From contig OZ007575.1 of NCBI GenBank assembly GCA_963931925.1, positions 36,938,999-37,002,998 of the forward strand: a stretch of DNA of 64,000 bases, in the 5' to 3' direction. Within the stretch, counting starts at the first letter, position 1; each line of letters opens with the position of its first letter. The translations under genes were made by a program, and so were the position numbers. Below are positions 10,736 to 19,820 of the stretch, one piece after another. Origin of the DNA: Onchidella celtica (taxonomy: Eukaryota > Mollusca > Gastropoda > Systellommatophora > Onchidiidae). The notes beneath the pieces were generated by a model. That model made no database searches. It saw only the letters and a program-made list of their open reading frames with translations, and was not told where the DNA came from.

Positions 10736-11304
10736 ATGGTTGAAAGTAGAACTCTGATGTATTGTGTAAAATGTAAACACAAACCGATACTATAAATATT
10801 GAACAAGTTAAAACAAAGAATAATAGAAATATGTTAAAAGGTAAATGTGTAATTTGTGGAAGTACTAAAACTAAATTTATACCCTCACGGTCTCTGACCT
10901 TGGTTACACCACCAATCGAAGGCCAAGGCGTAGCCAACAAAATCATCAATAAATTTCCTTTTGAAATGCATTTGCCAGGTCATAATTTTACAGGACCGGG
11001 AACCAATTTGAAAAAACATTTGAATTCTGATCTCACACCAAAATCTTGGAGTAAACCTATCAATAGAGTTGATGAAGCCACAATGCATCACGATATTTGT
11101 TATTTACAAAATCAAGATACTAAAACTAGAAATGAAGTTTGTGATAATAAGATGATACAGTCTTTAGATTCTATTTTAAAACCAACATTAAGAGAAAGAA
11201 TGGATAGAAATATTGCTGAACCTATTATTAAAATGAAAAAAACTTTTGGAATGGGCGAAAAAAAAAAAAAGCCTTACGAGTGGTTTGGCAGAAGAACTTC
11301 ATAA
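10736..11304 (+). pseudogene. Zinc-ribbon plus phospholipase A2-like protein of Polinton
   Basis: The start at 10736 (TTAAAAATGG) encodes a first CVKC pair. A one-base frameshift near 10785 moves the reading frame, which continues from 10831 with the second pair CVIC, so together they form a small four-Cys zinc ribbon. Next comes a PLA2-like core: HLPGHNFTGPGTNL (calcium-loop-like) and NRVDEATMHHDICY, carrying the His-Asp pair used by secreted and parvoviral PLA2 enzymes. A helix follows (TRNEVCDNKM). In Polintons and parvoviruses this domain is thought to help particles cross membranes; here that is inference. The frame runs into an A13 run near 11265, where it overlaps the integrase in another frame, so the two may once have been fused. 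Confidence 0.75.
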
Positions 11305-11676
11305 ACCAGTAATTAAAAAATTTAAGAAAAGAAGAGTGATAGTTAATGGAATTGATAAAATATGGGCTGCTGATTTAGTTGATATGTCTGCTTATTCTAA
11401 GCAAAACAAAGGATTTAAATATATTCTTGCTGTTATTGGTGTTTTCTCAAAATATGGTTCGATGATTCCTTTAAAAAATAAAAGTGGACTAACAGTTTCT
11501 GAAGGATTTAAAGAGATATTAAGCAGACATCCAGAAAAATTATGGGTTGATAAAGGAAGTGAATTCTATAATAAACATGTTAAGAGTCTTTTCAAAGAAA
11601 TCTATTCCACAGAGAATGAAGAGAAAAGTTCTGTAGTAGAAAGATGGAATCGAACAATGAAAGAAAAAATGTTTAA

Positions 11677-11688
11677 CCCATATTCTAC
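11677..11688 (+). repeat. piggyBac left terminal inverted repeat
   Basis: CCCATATTCTAC directly follows TTAA (11673-11676). It matches the inverted right end with one C/T difference. A palindromic GCACCCC...GGGGTGC segment follows at 11693-11709. Confidence 0.93.
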
Positions 11689-11873
11689 TTGCGCACCCCC
11701 CTGGGGTGCAAATGAAAAATGACCCATTTTGGACTCAACATGTACTATTAACCAAATTTTGTTTCTTTTCCCTTGAAGTGGATTGTTTTTACATGCTCAA
11801 TATAGATTAGAGTGATTTCCCTTGCCTTTTGTTGTTCAGCTAATGTGGAGGGAAACATTGATTGAGAAAAAAA

Positions 11874-14335
11874 ATGGACCAGCCTTCAACCTCTGCAAAT
11901 CGGTAAGTGTAGCAATTACATCGCTAGTTGAAAAATTCTGATTGTTACGGAATTATGTACTTTAGTTATCATAATAAATGTGTGAATTCCTATTTTAGAT
12001 GACTGGTTCATTTTCCATTGGACTTAGTGCAACTTTATCAGTGCACCCTGTCAGTTAGTAGCGAATGGGTACCTCTAAAATCATGCCTGCAATGCCAGCT
12101 TAGTCTGTGTGTGGTTTGCGATAGGCATGTGCCTATCATGCTATCATACTGTATTTGACTGTACATAGGTGGGCAGGCTGGGTAAGGTTGGCGAGATGTA
12201 TAGAAACGTGACTAGGCCTAGATCTAGAGGTTGGATGTGTGTGTGTGTGTGTGCAGGGTGGGGGGGGGGGGGAGGCCTACTCTGCTGACATATCTTGTCA
12301 CCGCAATACTTGCAATAATGGTAAGGGGCCGTTCACGTCAAGTGAGGTGAGGGGAGGGTTGGGAGCATTCGATGATGACAATGGCATGGGAGGGGGGAGG
12401 GGGTGCAACCTAGTCCCATTCAGCTGATAATGAAATTTAGATTTCATGCAGTATATTTTACACACATAGATCTACATCTATCACAAAATAATTTCTTTTT
12501 GATATTATTCTTTTTTTCCACTGTCCCCAACCCCAATTCCCAGCCCAAACAGGAATAAGTTTACGGCGCATGAGGTTATGTCTATGCTTGAAGATGAAGA
12601 CTTCGTGACTGCAGAAATTTTTTTGACGCCTCCTGGAAATGGACAATTCTCTGATGAAGACAGTGGAGATGACGAGGAGGGAGGAACCTTCAGTAACTTG
12701 CCTAGATGCCAGCTCAATGCAGCTGCAAGTGCCCACATAACTCGGACAAAAGAAAATGGAGTGATTGAGGAAGATTTTGGAGATGAATCGGAAGCAGAAC
12801 AGGAAGAGAATGGAGAGGAGAGTGAGGAAGATAATGGAGATGAAACAGAAAGTGGTGGTGAAGAGCAAGCAGCTCGTTCTGCAAGAAAGAAACGTGCGCC
12901 AGTGAAGAGAGTTTGGCGAAAAGAGGACAACTATCAAGAGCAGAGAGAATGGCATCCTCTTCCACTCCCAAACTTTCTTTCTCGAAATCTGTCGCCGGCC
13001 CAACTGTTCGAACTTTACTTTGACGATGAAGTGATTGATGATATTGTGACAATGACAAATTTATATGCCAGTAGAGACAGTGGTGATCACACTTTTGTCA
13101 CAAACAAAGATGAGATAAGGGCTTTTTTTACAATCCTGATGATATCTGGGTACACAGTATTACCACGTCGCACAATGTACTGGGAACGCAGCAAGGATTG
13201 CCACATTACTGGTGTTGCTGAAATGATGAGCCGTAACAGATTTGACTTGCTTATGCGGTACCTCCACCTCTGTGACAATAATAAACTACCGGCAAATGAC
13301 AAGATGGCAAAACTCCGCAAGATTTATAGTCTCATCAATGAAAGATGCCTTTGCTACTACGTGCCGTCACAGAACATCTGTGTGGACGAATCCATGATTC
13401 CTTACTTTGGACGTCACTCATCAAAACAGTACATACGGGGCAAGCCTGTCAAGTTCGGGTTCAAAATGTGGACATTGGCAGCTGATACCGGTTACATCAT
13501 CCAATTTGAACCCTATTGTGGAGCAGATGTAAAACACAAGGGAGAACTAGGGCTTGGCGCTGCTGTTGTGTTGGACCTTCTTGCAGAGCTTCCATTGGAA
13601 TTGCCATTCAAGCTCTACATTGATAACTTTTTTACTGGGCTGCCTCTTCTAAAAGCCCTGTCAGATAAAGGAATCGGCGCAACAGGAACAATTCGAACAA
13701 ACCGAGTGGATAAGTGTCCTCTTGATGGAAAAAAGATCAAAAACGGAAACAGAGGTGTGTGTGATTACCGAATGGATAGAACAGAGGACATTCTCGTTTT
13801 ACAGTGGAATGATAACAATTTAGTGACAATTGCCACCAACTGTGACTCCGTGCAACCCATGAAAACTGTCAAACGATGGTCAAAGACGGACAAGGCGTTC
13901 ATCAACATCCCGCAGCCAAATCTGATCAATGCATACAACCAGAGTATGGGAGGAGTGGATCGTGCAGATCAAAATATCTCATATTACAGGGTCAGCATGC
14001 GTACCAAGAAATGGTGGTGGCCCCTGTTTGCCTGGATTCTTTACAAGAAGAGCACACTGCACCAGGAGTCTCCCCTGGATCTGTTGGCATTCCGCAGGTC
14101 TATTGTCAATACATACATGTTGAGGTACTGTGGTGAGCAAAGAGGAAATGGCCGATCCAGACCGATTGCGACCAGAGTCCCTGACGAAGTTCGTCTTGAT
14201 AACATGGGACACTTTAGTGTCGATCTCACAACTCAGAGAAGATGCGGTCTTTGTGGCAAGAACACAAGAAAGGGCTGTTCCAAATGCCCAGTTGGTCTAC
14301 ACCAGAGCTGCTTCAACATGTTTCATGGACATTGA
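11874..14335 (+). CDS. piggyBac transposase, two exons
   Basis: The body, 12578-14335, is one open frame. An upstream exon is supported by ATG at 11874, a 29-nt coding stretch (MDQPSTSAN) and a strong donor GTAAGT at 11903. It joins in phase with an acceptor at 12551-12552 (exon from 12553), adding TAHEVMSMLEDE. The acidic N-terminus is followed by the DDE_Tnp_1_7 domain. The three catalytic Asp residues are seen in ICVDESMIPY (13385), LYIDNFFTG (13622) and MGGVDRADQ (13958). A C-terminal Cys-rich zinc finger (CGLCGKNTRKGCSKC, then HQSC) is typical for the family. There is no stop or frameshift. Coding begins about 200 bp inside the left end, and the ~650-bp intron contains a (TG)n and poly-G tract. 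It catalyses TTAA-specific cut-and-paste transposition. Confidence 0.95.
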
Positions 14336-14393
14336 TGATGGTGGGAGTGGTGGTGGTGATATTATGGTTGTGGCTGCATTTTTGCGGTGGCGG

Positions 14394-14434
<41 letters not shown>

Positions 14435-14537
14435 GTTGTTGTGTTAATGATTTCGTAACGATTTTATTATACAGACATGATAAGATTATGCTTTTGCGCT
14501 TCTTTGTTCCTATATTAGCTATAGTGATTTAGAAGTA

Positions 14538-14579
14538 CCCATTCCCTACTAGCGCACCCCACCAGGGTGCACCTCAAAA
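14538..14579 (+). repeat. Direct copy of piggyBac 5' terminus near its 3' end
   Basis: The segment beginning CCCATTCCCTACTAGCGCACC, one base beyond which CCAGGGTGCA follows after a short spacer, repeats the first ~35 bp of the element in the same orientation with a few changes. It includes the palindromic CACCC/GGGTG core. It may be a transposase-binding subterminal repeat or a trace of an earlier terminus. Confidence 0.7.
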
Positions 14580-14680
14580 ACCCTACTCAAAATATTTTTT
14601 TTTCAAAATCCTTTACAGACTGCCTAAATTATACCCAAAATAGTTCAAAACACACACAAAAAAAAAAAAAAAAATCCTTG

Positions 14681-14692
14681 GTAGGATATGGG
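14681..14692 (-). repeat. piggyBac right terminal inverted repeat
   Basis: GTAGGATATGGG precedes TTAA (14693-14696), where the integrase frame resumes. It is the inverted partner of 11677-11688. Confidence 0.93.
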
Positions 14693-15130
14693 TTAAATAT
14701 TTTACGGCGAATGGTGTTACGAAATATATAGATGTTTTAGATGATTTAGTAAATGATTATAATAACACATATCATTCATCAATAAAAATGACTCCTATTG
14801 AAGGAAGTAAAAAAGAAAATGAATTAACCGTATATAGAAATTTATATACAAAGGAATCGCGTAGCCAAAAGCCTAAATTTAAATTAGGTGATAGAGTTAG
14901 AATTACAAAGAAGAAAAAGTTTTTTGAAAAAGGTTACACACCAAAATGGACAAAAGAAATATTTACAATAGATGAAATTTTATATACATATCTAATTACT
15001 TACAAAATAAAAGATTTAGATGATGAAGAAATTATTGGTTCTTTTTATGAAAAGGAATTACAACGAACTAAGTTTTAACATAACGTAAAATTGAACGTAT
15101 TAAAAACAGTTGATTTTTATTCTCTTAAAA

Positions 15131-15481
15131 ATGGCATATGAAAATGTTCAATTAAATATTTCTGATAATCAGAAAGAAAAAATACAGAGAGCTATGAAAA
15201 ATGATACTCCTGTTACTATTAGAATTACAGAATCTGGAAATGATGTTTTAGCTTTAACAAAAACACAAATAAATAAACTGCCAAAAGCATTCAATCAAAA
15301 TAAAGGAGCTGATATTACTCTAAGTAGAAATCAAATAAAATATAACATGAAAATTGAAGGAGGGTTTCTGGCTGCTCTTGCTCGAATGGCACTCCCATTG
15401 TTATCTAAAGTTGTTCCATCAGTAGCAAAAGCCATATTTGGGTTTATGAGCCCGAAATGGAGTTTCTCAGAGAACATTTGA
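15131..15481 (+). CDS. Small hydrophobic Polinton virion-type protein, 3'-truncated
   Basis: Starting at the ATG at 15131 (CTTAAAAATGG), the protein has a soluble N-terminal part (VQLNISDNQKEKIQRAMKND, TPVTIRITESGNDVLALTKTQ) and then GGFLAALARMALPLLSKVVPSVAKAIFG, a hydrophobic/amphipathic helix like those in adenoviral cement or membrane-lytic proteins. Such a protein is common downstream of the integrase in Polintons. The natural C-terminus is missing: after about residue 105 the sequence becomes PIF/Harbinger-derived and the frame stops at 15481. Function in membrane penetration or DNA condensation is inferred from family position. Confidence 0.75.
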   Translation: MAYENVQLNISDNQKEKIQRAMKNDTPVTIRITESGNDVLALTKTQINKLPKAFNQNKGADITLSRNQIKYNMKIEGGFLAALARMALPLLSKVVPSVAKAIFGFMSPKWSFSENI

Positions 15482-15894
15482 ACTCCTTTCGCAAAACAAC
15501 CTCAACACTGGAAAGGTTCGACCCTCCTACCCCTAGCACCAGTACTACACCAAGTAGGCCAAGTAGCCCAGAAATGGCAGCGACATCCTGTGATCTAGAC
15601 ACTCTGTGTACTTCGCTTCCTCCTGCACCTGAGGATTCATCAGTCTCTGTCCAAGGCAGCAAAAAGCATAAGCGGAATGAATTGGGTGACGCCATGCTGA
15701 CATACATCTGCAACGCTCAGCCACAAAATGAAGATCCTCTAGTAGGATGGTTTAAATCATTCATACCGCATCTGAAGACTCTCTCACCTATGCGATTGAT
15801 TGACTTCCAGGTAAAAGTGACGGCAGAAGTAGGACGCGCTGTTGCTGAGGAGGCACAAGAAAGGGCCTCTTGTCCTCAGTTTTTTTCTTTGTAA
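15457..15894 (+). CDS. MADF/BESS-type Harbinger accessory protein, N-terminally truncated
   Basis: The first residues (MEFLREHLNSFRKTTSTLERF) resemble the end of a MADF domain. A Ser/Thr/Pro-rich linker follows (PTPSTSTTPSRPSSPE). The C-terminal segment VGWFKSFIPHLKTLSPMRLIDFQVKV has the spacing of a BESS motif, a protein-protein interaction helix pair. Most of the MADF DNA-binding domain is missing because the element begins here. In PIF/Harbinger elements this partner protein brings the transposase to the nucleus and to terminal DNA. No internal stop occurs. Confidence 0.7.
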   Translation: MEFLREHLNSFRKTTSTLERFDPPTPSTSTTPSRPSSPEMAATSCDLDTLCTSLPPAPEDSSVSVQGSKKHKRNELGDAMLTYICNAQPQNEDPLVGWFKSFIPHLKTLSPMRLIDFQVKVTAEVGRAVAEEAQERASCPQFFSL

Positions 15895-16278
15895 AATTGA
15901 ATTATATTTTCACATTTCAATGGCAATGCCAATTTTGATTAAAGTTTTTTTAAACATAATGAAATAATCACATCTGGATCTATTACTTATGTATTTGTCT
16001 CTCAGTTTAAAACAGTTTCATTGGTTGAATTCATTTTTTCTATCCGTTTGCAACATCTAAGCTTCATTTTGGTTTTCATAGTTATCTATAATGCCATCAA
16101 AGTAGACACTCATATTGCATCCATCAAAACCGTCACTAAGAACAAACTTAAAACTATTTTCTTTTCAAGGCGTTAAAGATATACGCCTACTTTTGTGTAT
16201 TCTCATTTCCTGGTAATCTGAACAACAACAACAACAAAATTATAGAAGTTCTGATTACCATAATTCTGATTAACATAC

Positions 16279-16553
16279 CTTAATGTGATAACCAATCTTT
16301 CCTCTGCGGAATTTGATTGTCTGTAGTTGGTCCAACCAGGAGCAATTTTCGGTTCCATTAATACAAGAAGCTCATCAAAGCAAGCAATGGACATCCGCGT
16401 ATAATTGAAAAACTTCTCCTTATCATTTCGGAGACCTTTGGATAAGGTATGGTACTGACCAAAGTCATTTCTACTGGCATATATGGGCCGCACCCACGTC
16501 TTTCGGGGTTGACGATATCGTTTATACCACCAAAACACAACAAGTGGATCCAT
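16279..16553 (-). pseudogene. PIF/Harbinger transposase, first exon only
   Basis: It reads leftward from the ATG at 16553. The pattern RKTWVRPIYASRNDFGQYHTL, then FFNYTRMSIACFDELL and EERLVITLRY is that of the N-terminal part of DDE_4 Harbinger transposases. The exon ends at 16279 with a consensus donor GTATGT on the minus strand (plus strand 16273-16278). The catalytic DDE exons are not found to the left, where the BESS ORF begins after about 300 bp of non-coding sequence, so the gene is a non-functional remnant. Confidence 0.8.
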
Positions 16554-16810
16554 CTTCTTCTCGTCCTACACAGTACAGACCATGCCGGTTTCAAGCACGC
16601 CGACGCTTCTGTACACGGCTATCAAAAGAATGCACGATAGCATTTCCACAAAACGCGGACAGTTACCATAAAATACGGCAAATAAAGTGCGTCATACAGG
16701 AGTAGCCGGCTATACCGTTTTTCAGTGGACGAAATCACCGTCTCTTCCGTTTTGGTTAAGCCGTTTTGTCTAGTTCTGTGTGCCACCGGCTTAAAGGGCA
16801 TCATAAAGGC

Positions 16811-17860
16811 TCAGGACACACAAACAAAGGCAACTCTTAGAGCTCTGGATGTCTGCATTTCACCTACCTCTACGAAAATAAAAACTGTGGTTACAAATGT
16901 GGTCAAAGACAAAAACTTTGATTGCTACGAAATGTAAGCTCCTTAGCGCATTCCCTCCCTGAAGATCTAAGATTTTCAGCCCCAGCAAAATAAAAAATAA
17001 AAAAACAAACAAAAAAAATCAGAGTATATTGTACTCAAAAAAGTGCCCAAAGAAGGAGATAGCAGAAGAATGTCTTCTTCAATTTGCGAATTTTATCCCC
17101 TCAAAGAAAACGGCCTCTGCCGAGACAGAGGTACAAAAGCAAAAAGTCTGTATCCAGCATACACAAAAAAGTTAAAGCCAAATACAATGTCTCCAAAGAG
17201 AGATTCCCTCAGAACACTCTATAGACACAAACCTAGGCAGTCAGAGTAAAAGGCATGCCAGCCGCTCTTGACCTACTTTTGCGTGGAGTCCGGACTCCTT
17301 GCTCGTCTCTCCCACGTCTCGCCTCAGTCGAATTAGCTATGGCAATGATCGAATGTGGATCGATATTTGTGTATCGAACACGCTATCAGATCCAAATGTA
17401 CGATGTTGCTATCAGAAAAATGCTCAAAAAAGTTTTTTTATTGCTTTTAATTAAGTAAACAACAAAATTTAAATAGGCTGTGGAATTGTATCAAGAATTT
17501 TATTTCATGGGGCAGTTGAATTAGTTGTATTCGTTTGAGATGCGATATAGACACTTTTATGTATCGATCATCACGTATCGAAGACGTCCACAAACAACTT
17601 ACAAACAAAAATGGCGGCCCCCTGTGTGCATGTCCTTCTCGTTTCAACAATGATTTCATCGTCATTTTCTGGATTTACCTGATCAACATTGATTTCTTTT
17701 ACTTATTTACTGAATACTTAAGTTTAGTGCTGTTCATGATAGCCTGCTATCTAGTGCTTTCTACGCTTGATCTGTGCCTAGATTCCATATTCGAAATCTA
17801 AGTCTAGTCATATCACTTGTAAGTCGATTGTTTTCATTTTCTCACTGAAGGAAATTTGGA
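16811..17860. other. Non-coding region without recognised genes
   Basis: Short reading frames here (for example at 17043 and 17255) have no recognisable domains and ordinary non-coding composition. No terminal repeats or tandem arrays stand out. Confidence 0.5.
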
Positions 17861-18060
17861 AGTAGATCTTAAATATAGATCTATATAGATCTAGTGTTAG
17901 TCACCAGCGTTCAGAGTGTTTTCAATTTAGATCTAGATCTAGTAAGTTAGAAAAGTAGTTTTTTTTTAGAATTCTAGATCTAATTCTAGTAAGTAGATTG
18001 CCTAGCTCTAGACTCTAAGTAAGTAGACGTCTCGATCTAGTAGAAGTAGAATCTAGGAGT
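17861..18060. repeat. AGATCTAG-rich tract
   Basis: TCTAGATCTAG and AGATCTAGATCT variants recur many times in about 200 bp, and more thinly up to 18470. The same words are scattered at 6940-7060 and 58690-58920. The motif is partly palindromic and is probably a dispersed genome-wide compositional repeat of this organism. Confidence 0.65.
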
Positions 18061-18101
18061 GCCAAGCAAATTATGCAGTTGGGAATAGATCTAATTCCTC
18101 C

Positions 18102-18252
18102 CAGTCACACTCATCATATTCATAATTAGATATAATCAGTTATATTTTTTTGCTTTGGGGTTAGTTGGCAAGTGGGTTAGATAGAGTCTCGGTGAGGTGA
18201 GGGCGAGGGTCAGGTTAGTGGCACTGATTATATTCTACTATGAGTGTGACTG
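18102..18252. mobile_element. Small MITE-like element with CAGTCACACTCAT ends
   Basis: CAGTCACACTCAT at 18102-18114 is matched by its perfect inverse at 18240-18252. A further inner match (ATATAATCAGT against ACTGATTATAT) makes about 30 bp of imperfect inverted repeat around a 151-bp unit. There is no coding capacity. The target duplication is unclear, so the superfamily is not assigned. Confidence 0.6.
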
Positions 18253-18759
18253 AGTTGTAGTCTTTCCTAGGATAACAGTAGACCATGATGTAGAACTAAT
18301 TAAAGGCCAGTTAAGATTGAGGTACCGGTATGTTGTGTTTTTTTTTTTAGTGATGAAAATTGAACAGCGCCAAACTTAAGCCTGCTTACATCAACAGAAT
18401 TGTTTCCCTCAGATAGATCTATATCTCTAGATATAGTTCAGATTAAGAGACCATTTTGTGATCAAGATCTAGACGCAATCTGTATTTTTCTGTGGATTTT
18501 GACTTTGTGCGTTACTACTGTTCAAATCATTTACAATGGGCCGAAAGTGCTGTGGTTTTGGCTGCAAAAGTGGCTACGCAAGTCAAAGCAAAGATGAGAA
18601 AATAACGCTTTACAGGTTCCCGAAAGAACCAGAACAAAGAAAACTGTGGGTGATGAGCCTCCCCAACAAACTCTCTGTTGAGGATATTACTGACAATATG
18701 ACTGTGTGTGCCCTTCATTTTAAAGCAGATGTGAAAATGAGCACTGGTGGACGCCATCA

Positions 18760-19820
18760 ATGTCACAACGGACGAGCCCCCAATGTCACAACGGACGAGC
18801 CCCCAATGTCACAAATCCCAGACTGGGAGATGTAATAAGTTATGACAGGACAACAATCACGAACAAACAAGTTAACACTTAACAGAACAATCCATCAGAC
18901 TCACACATTTATTAAACATAATTATACATATAATAGCGCAATTACATACATTATATTATTGAAATGACTGCCGTACAACGGCCTTATTCTCACACACACC
19001 CTCCCTCGGATCCACAATCCGGTAGTTACTCCTAAAGGCACTTCGGCCTCAGCCTCTCACCTCAGGGTCTTAATAGTACATTAATGATTCACTGGCACCG
19101 CAGTCTCTCAATATCACCTTCCTATTGTCATACACCTTAGCACTCCCCTCGCACCTCAGCAGGGCAATAACACATTATTATTTCCATAGCCATCAACATG
19201 GCAACAACATAATATCAGTTCACTAGCCTATCAACATGGCAACAACATAGTATCTCATTCACTCTCATATCTACGTCCCTGCCCGTGGCCTGACTGCCAC
19301 GACTTTATGTGCCTCTACTGTCCTGTACGGACAGCCTCACTTCTGGCCTATGTGTGGCCTCCGGCCCTATGCTGGCCTATCCCCTGTGCTCATCGAGGTG
19401 GCTCTGCGGCCCGTCCCCGACACCTACAAGAATAACATTACATTGGTATAATACCCTACCATTTCTATTCACTCCACCTCTCCTTACAATCCATGAAGCG
19501 TACACACACTAGTTCACCTTTCACTCACCACACATCTTACGGTAACACACCTCCATCGGAGTACACACTACTCACTCGCGCTACAAATCCATGAACTCAC
19601 TTTCATCTATCGCTCATGGCGCACATTGCTATATCCAATATCAAGGACTTCCACATTCCTCACATATACTTATTCACACCATGGTAATAGACGAATATAA
19701 TATAATACATCAATCATAATAATCAATCAACGTTCTACATACCAGTCATTACTGGAAAGACTCTCACTAGTCTTCTCGACTGCTTCCCCTTTATGTCCGC
19801 CCGATGGGCTCTTATGCACA
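18760..19820 (-). mobile_element. LTR with tRNA-Pro-type primer site, minus orientation, inside the P-like gene
   Basis: On the minus strand the segment 19820-18807 starts TGTGCATAAG and ends TTTGTGACA. Two copies of TGGGGGCTCGTCCG (18805-18792 and 18782-18769) follow, 23 bp apart. That word equals the first 14 bases of the classical tRNA-Pro primer-binding site. An AATAAA-like region near 18910 fits an LTR poly(A) signal. No gag or pol follows; the sequence joins the THAP exon directly, so only a 5' LTR and leader remain. LTR limits are estimates. Confidence 0.65.
18769..18805 (-). other. Tandem primer-binding-site motif
   Basis: TGGGGGCTCGTCCG is present twice with a 23-bp period (minus strand), each preceded by TTGTGACAT. 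This is the second element in the window with a duplicated primer site; the other is at 6723-6756. Confidence 0.7.

Larger units (their letters stand above)
11677..14692 (+). mobile_element. Complete piggyBac-type transposon inserted at TTAA in Polinton integrase
   Basis: The element is 3016 bp and bounded by CCCATATTCTAC on the left and GTAGGATATGGG on the right, a 12-bp terminal inverted repeat with one mismatch. It is flanked by TTAA at 11673-11676 and 14693-14696, the canonical piggyBac target duplication. It encodes an apparently intact spliced transposase. Terminal GGG/CCC next to TTAA is typical of the superfamily. It is a candidate active or recently active copy. Confidence 0.97.
11246..15078 (+). 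pseudogene. INT: Polinton retroviral-type integrase interrupted by piggyBac
   Basis: The left part (to 11676) begins near GLAEELHKP and shows the rve catalytic core: Asp in WAADLVDM, Asp in LWVDKGSEFYN, Glu in VVERWNRTMKEK. The gene is then cut by a piggyBac element at a TTAA. The right part, from 14697 to 15078, continues the same domain in register (ANGVTKYIDVLDDLVNDYNNT, MTPIEGSKKEN) and ends with a chromodomain-like/SH3-like C-terminal region (FKLGDRVRITKKKKFFEKGY). Apart from the insertion, both halves are open. The three acidic residues are present, so the gene may have been intact when piggyBac entered. The role would be insertion of the Polinton. Confidence 0.93.
1112..15445. mobile_element. 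Decayed Polinton/Maverick element with two nested insertions
   Basis: The region carries a typical Polinton gene set: protein-primed DNA polymerase B, retroviral-type integrase, adenain-like protease, and major and minor capsid proteins, plus PLA2-like and small hydrophobic proteins. Gene order is mCP, PRO, two paralogous unknown genes and MCP on the + strand; polB and a zinc-ribbon gene on the - strand; then PLA2-like, INT and the hydrophobic protein on the + strand. A packaging ATPase, normally a core gene, is not visible. The right side is cut off at about 15.44 kb by PIF/Harbinger sequence, and terminal inverted repeats were not identified, so both borders are approximate. Several genes carry frameshifts or stops, so this copy is not functional as it stands. 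A gypsy-type fragment (6564-8729) and a piggyBac element (11677-14692) are nested inside. Confidence 0.93.
15446..16810. mobile_element. PIF/Harbinger remnant truncating the Polinton
   Basis: A BESS-domain ORF on the + strand and the first exon of a Harbinger-type transposase on the - strand face each other, as in PIF/Harbinger elements that encode a transposase and a Myb/MADF-like partner. The DDE part of the transposase is absent between them, so the element is internally deleted. The left border coincides with the end of Polinton similarity near 15.44 kb. The right border is guessed at the GCCGGTGGCACACAGAAC-type sequence near 16.8 kb; terminal repeats were not confirmed. Confidence 0.7.

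Noticed and set aside
12458..13058. Minus-strand frames of 114-181 residues.
   Set aside because: Shadows of the acidic Glu/Asp-rich N-terminus of the piggyBac transposase.
11246..15078. A cooperative piggyBac-virus fusion (Teratorn-like).
   Set aside because: The piggyBac has its own ends and TTAA duplication and interrupts the integrase gene, so it is a nested insertion, not a functional fusion.
16725..17458. Small + strand ORFs (60-70 residues).
   Set aside because: Overlap the presumed Harbinger terminus or plain non-coding DNA; nothing recognisable.
18536..18835. Independent host THAP-domain gene.
   Set aside because: Followed in the same direction by a P-element transposase body with a matching post-THAP segment, so it is the first exon of a transposase.
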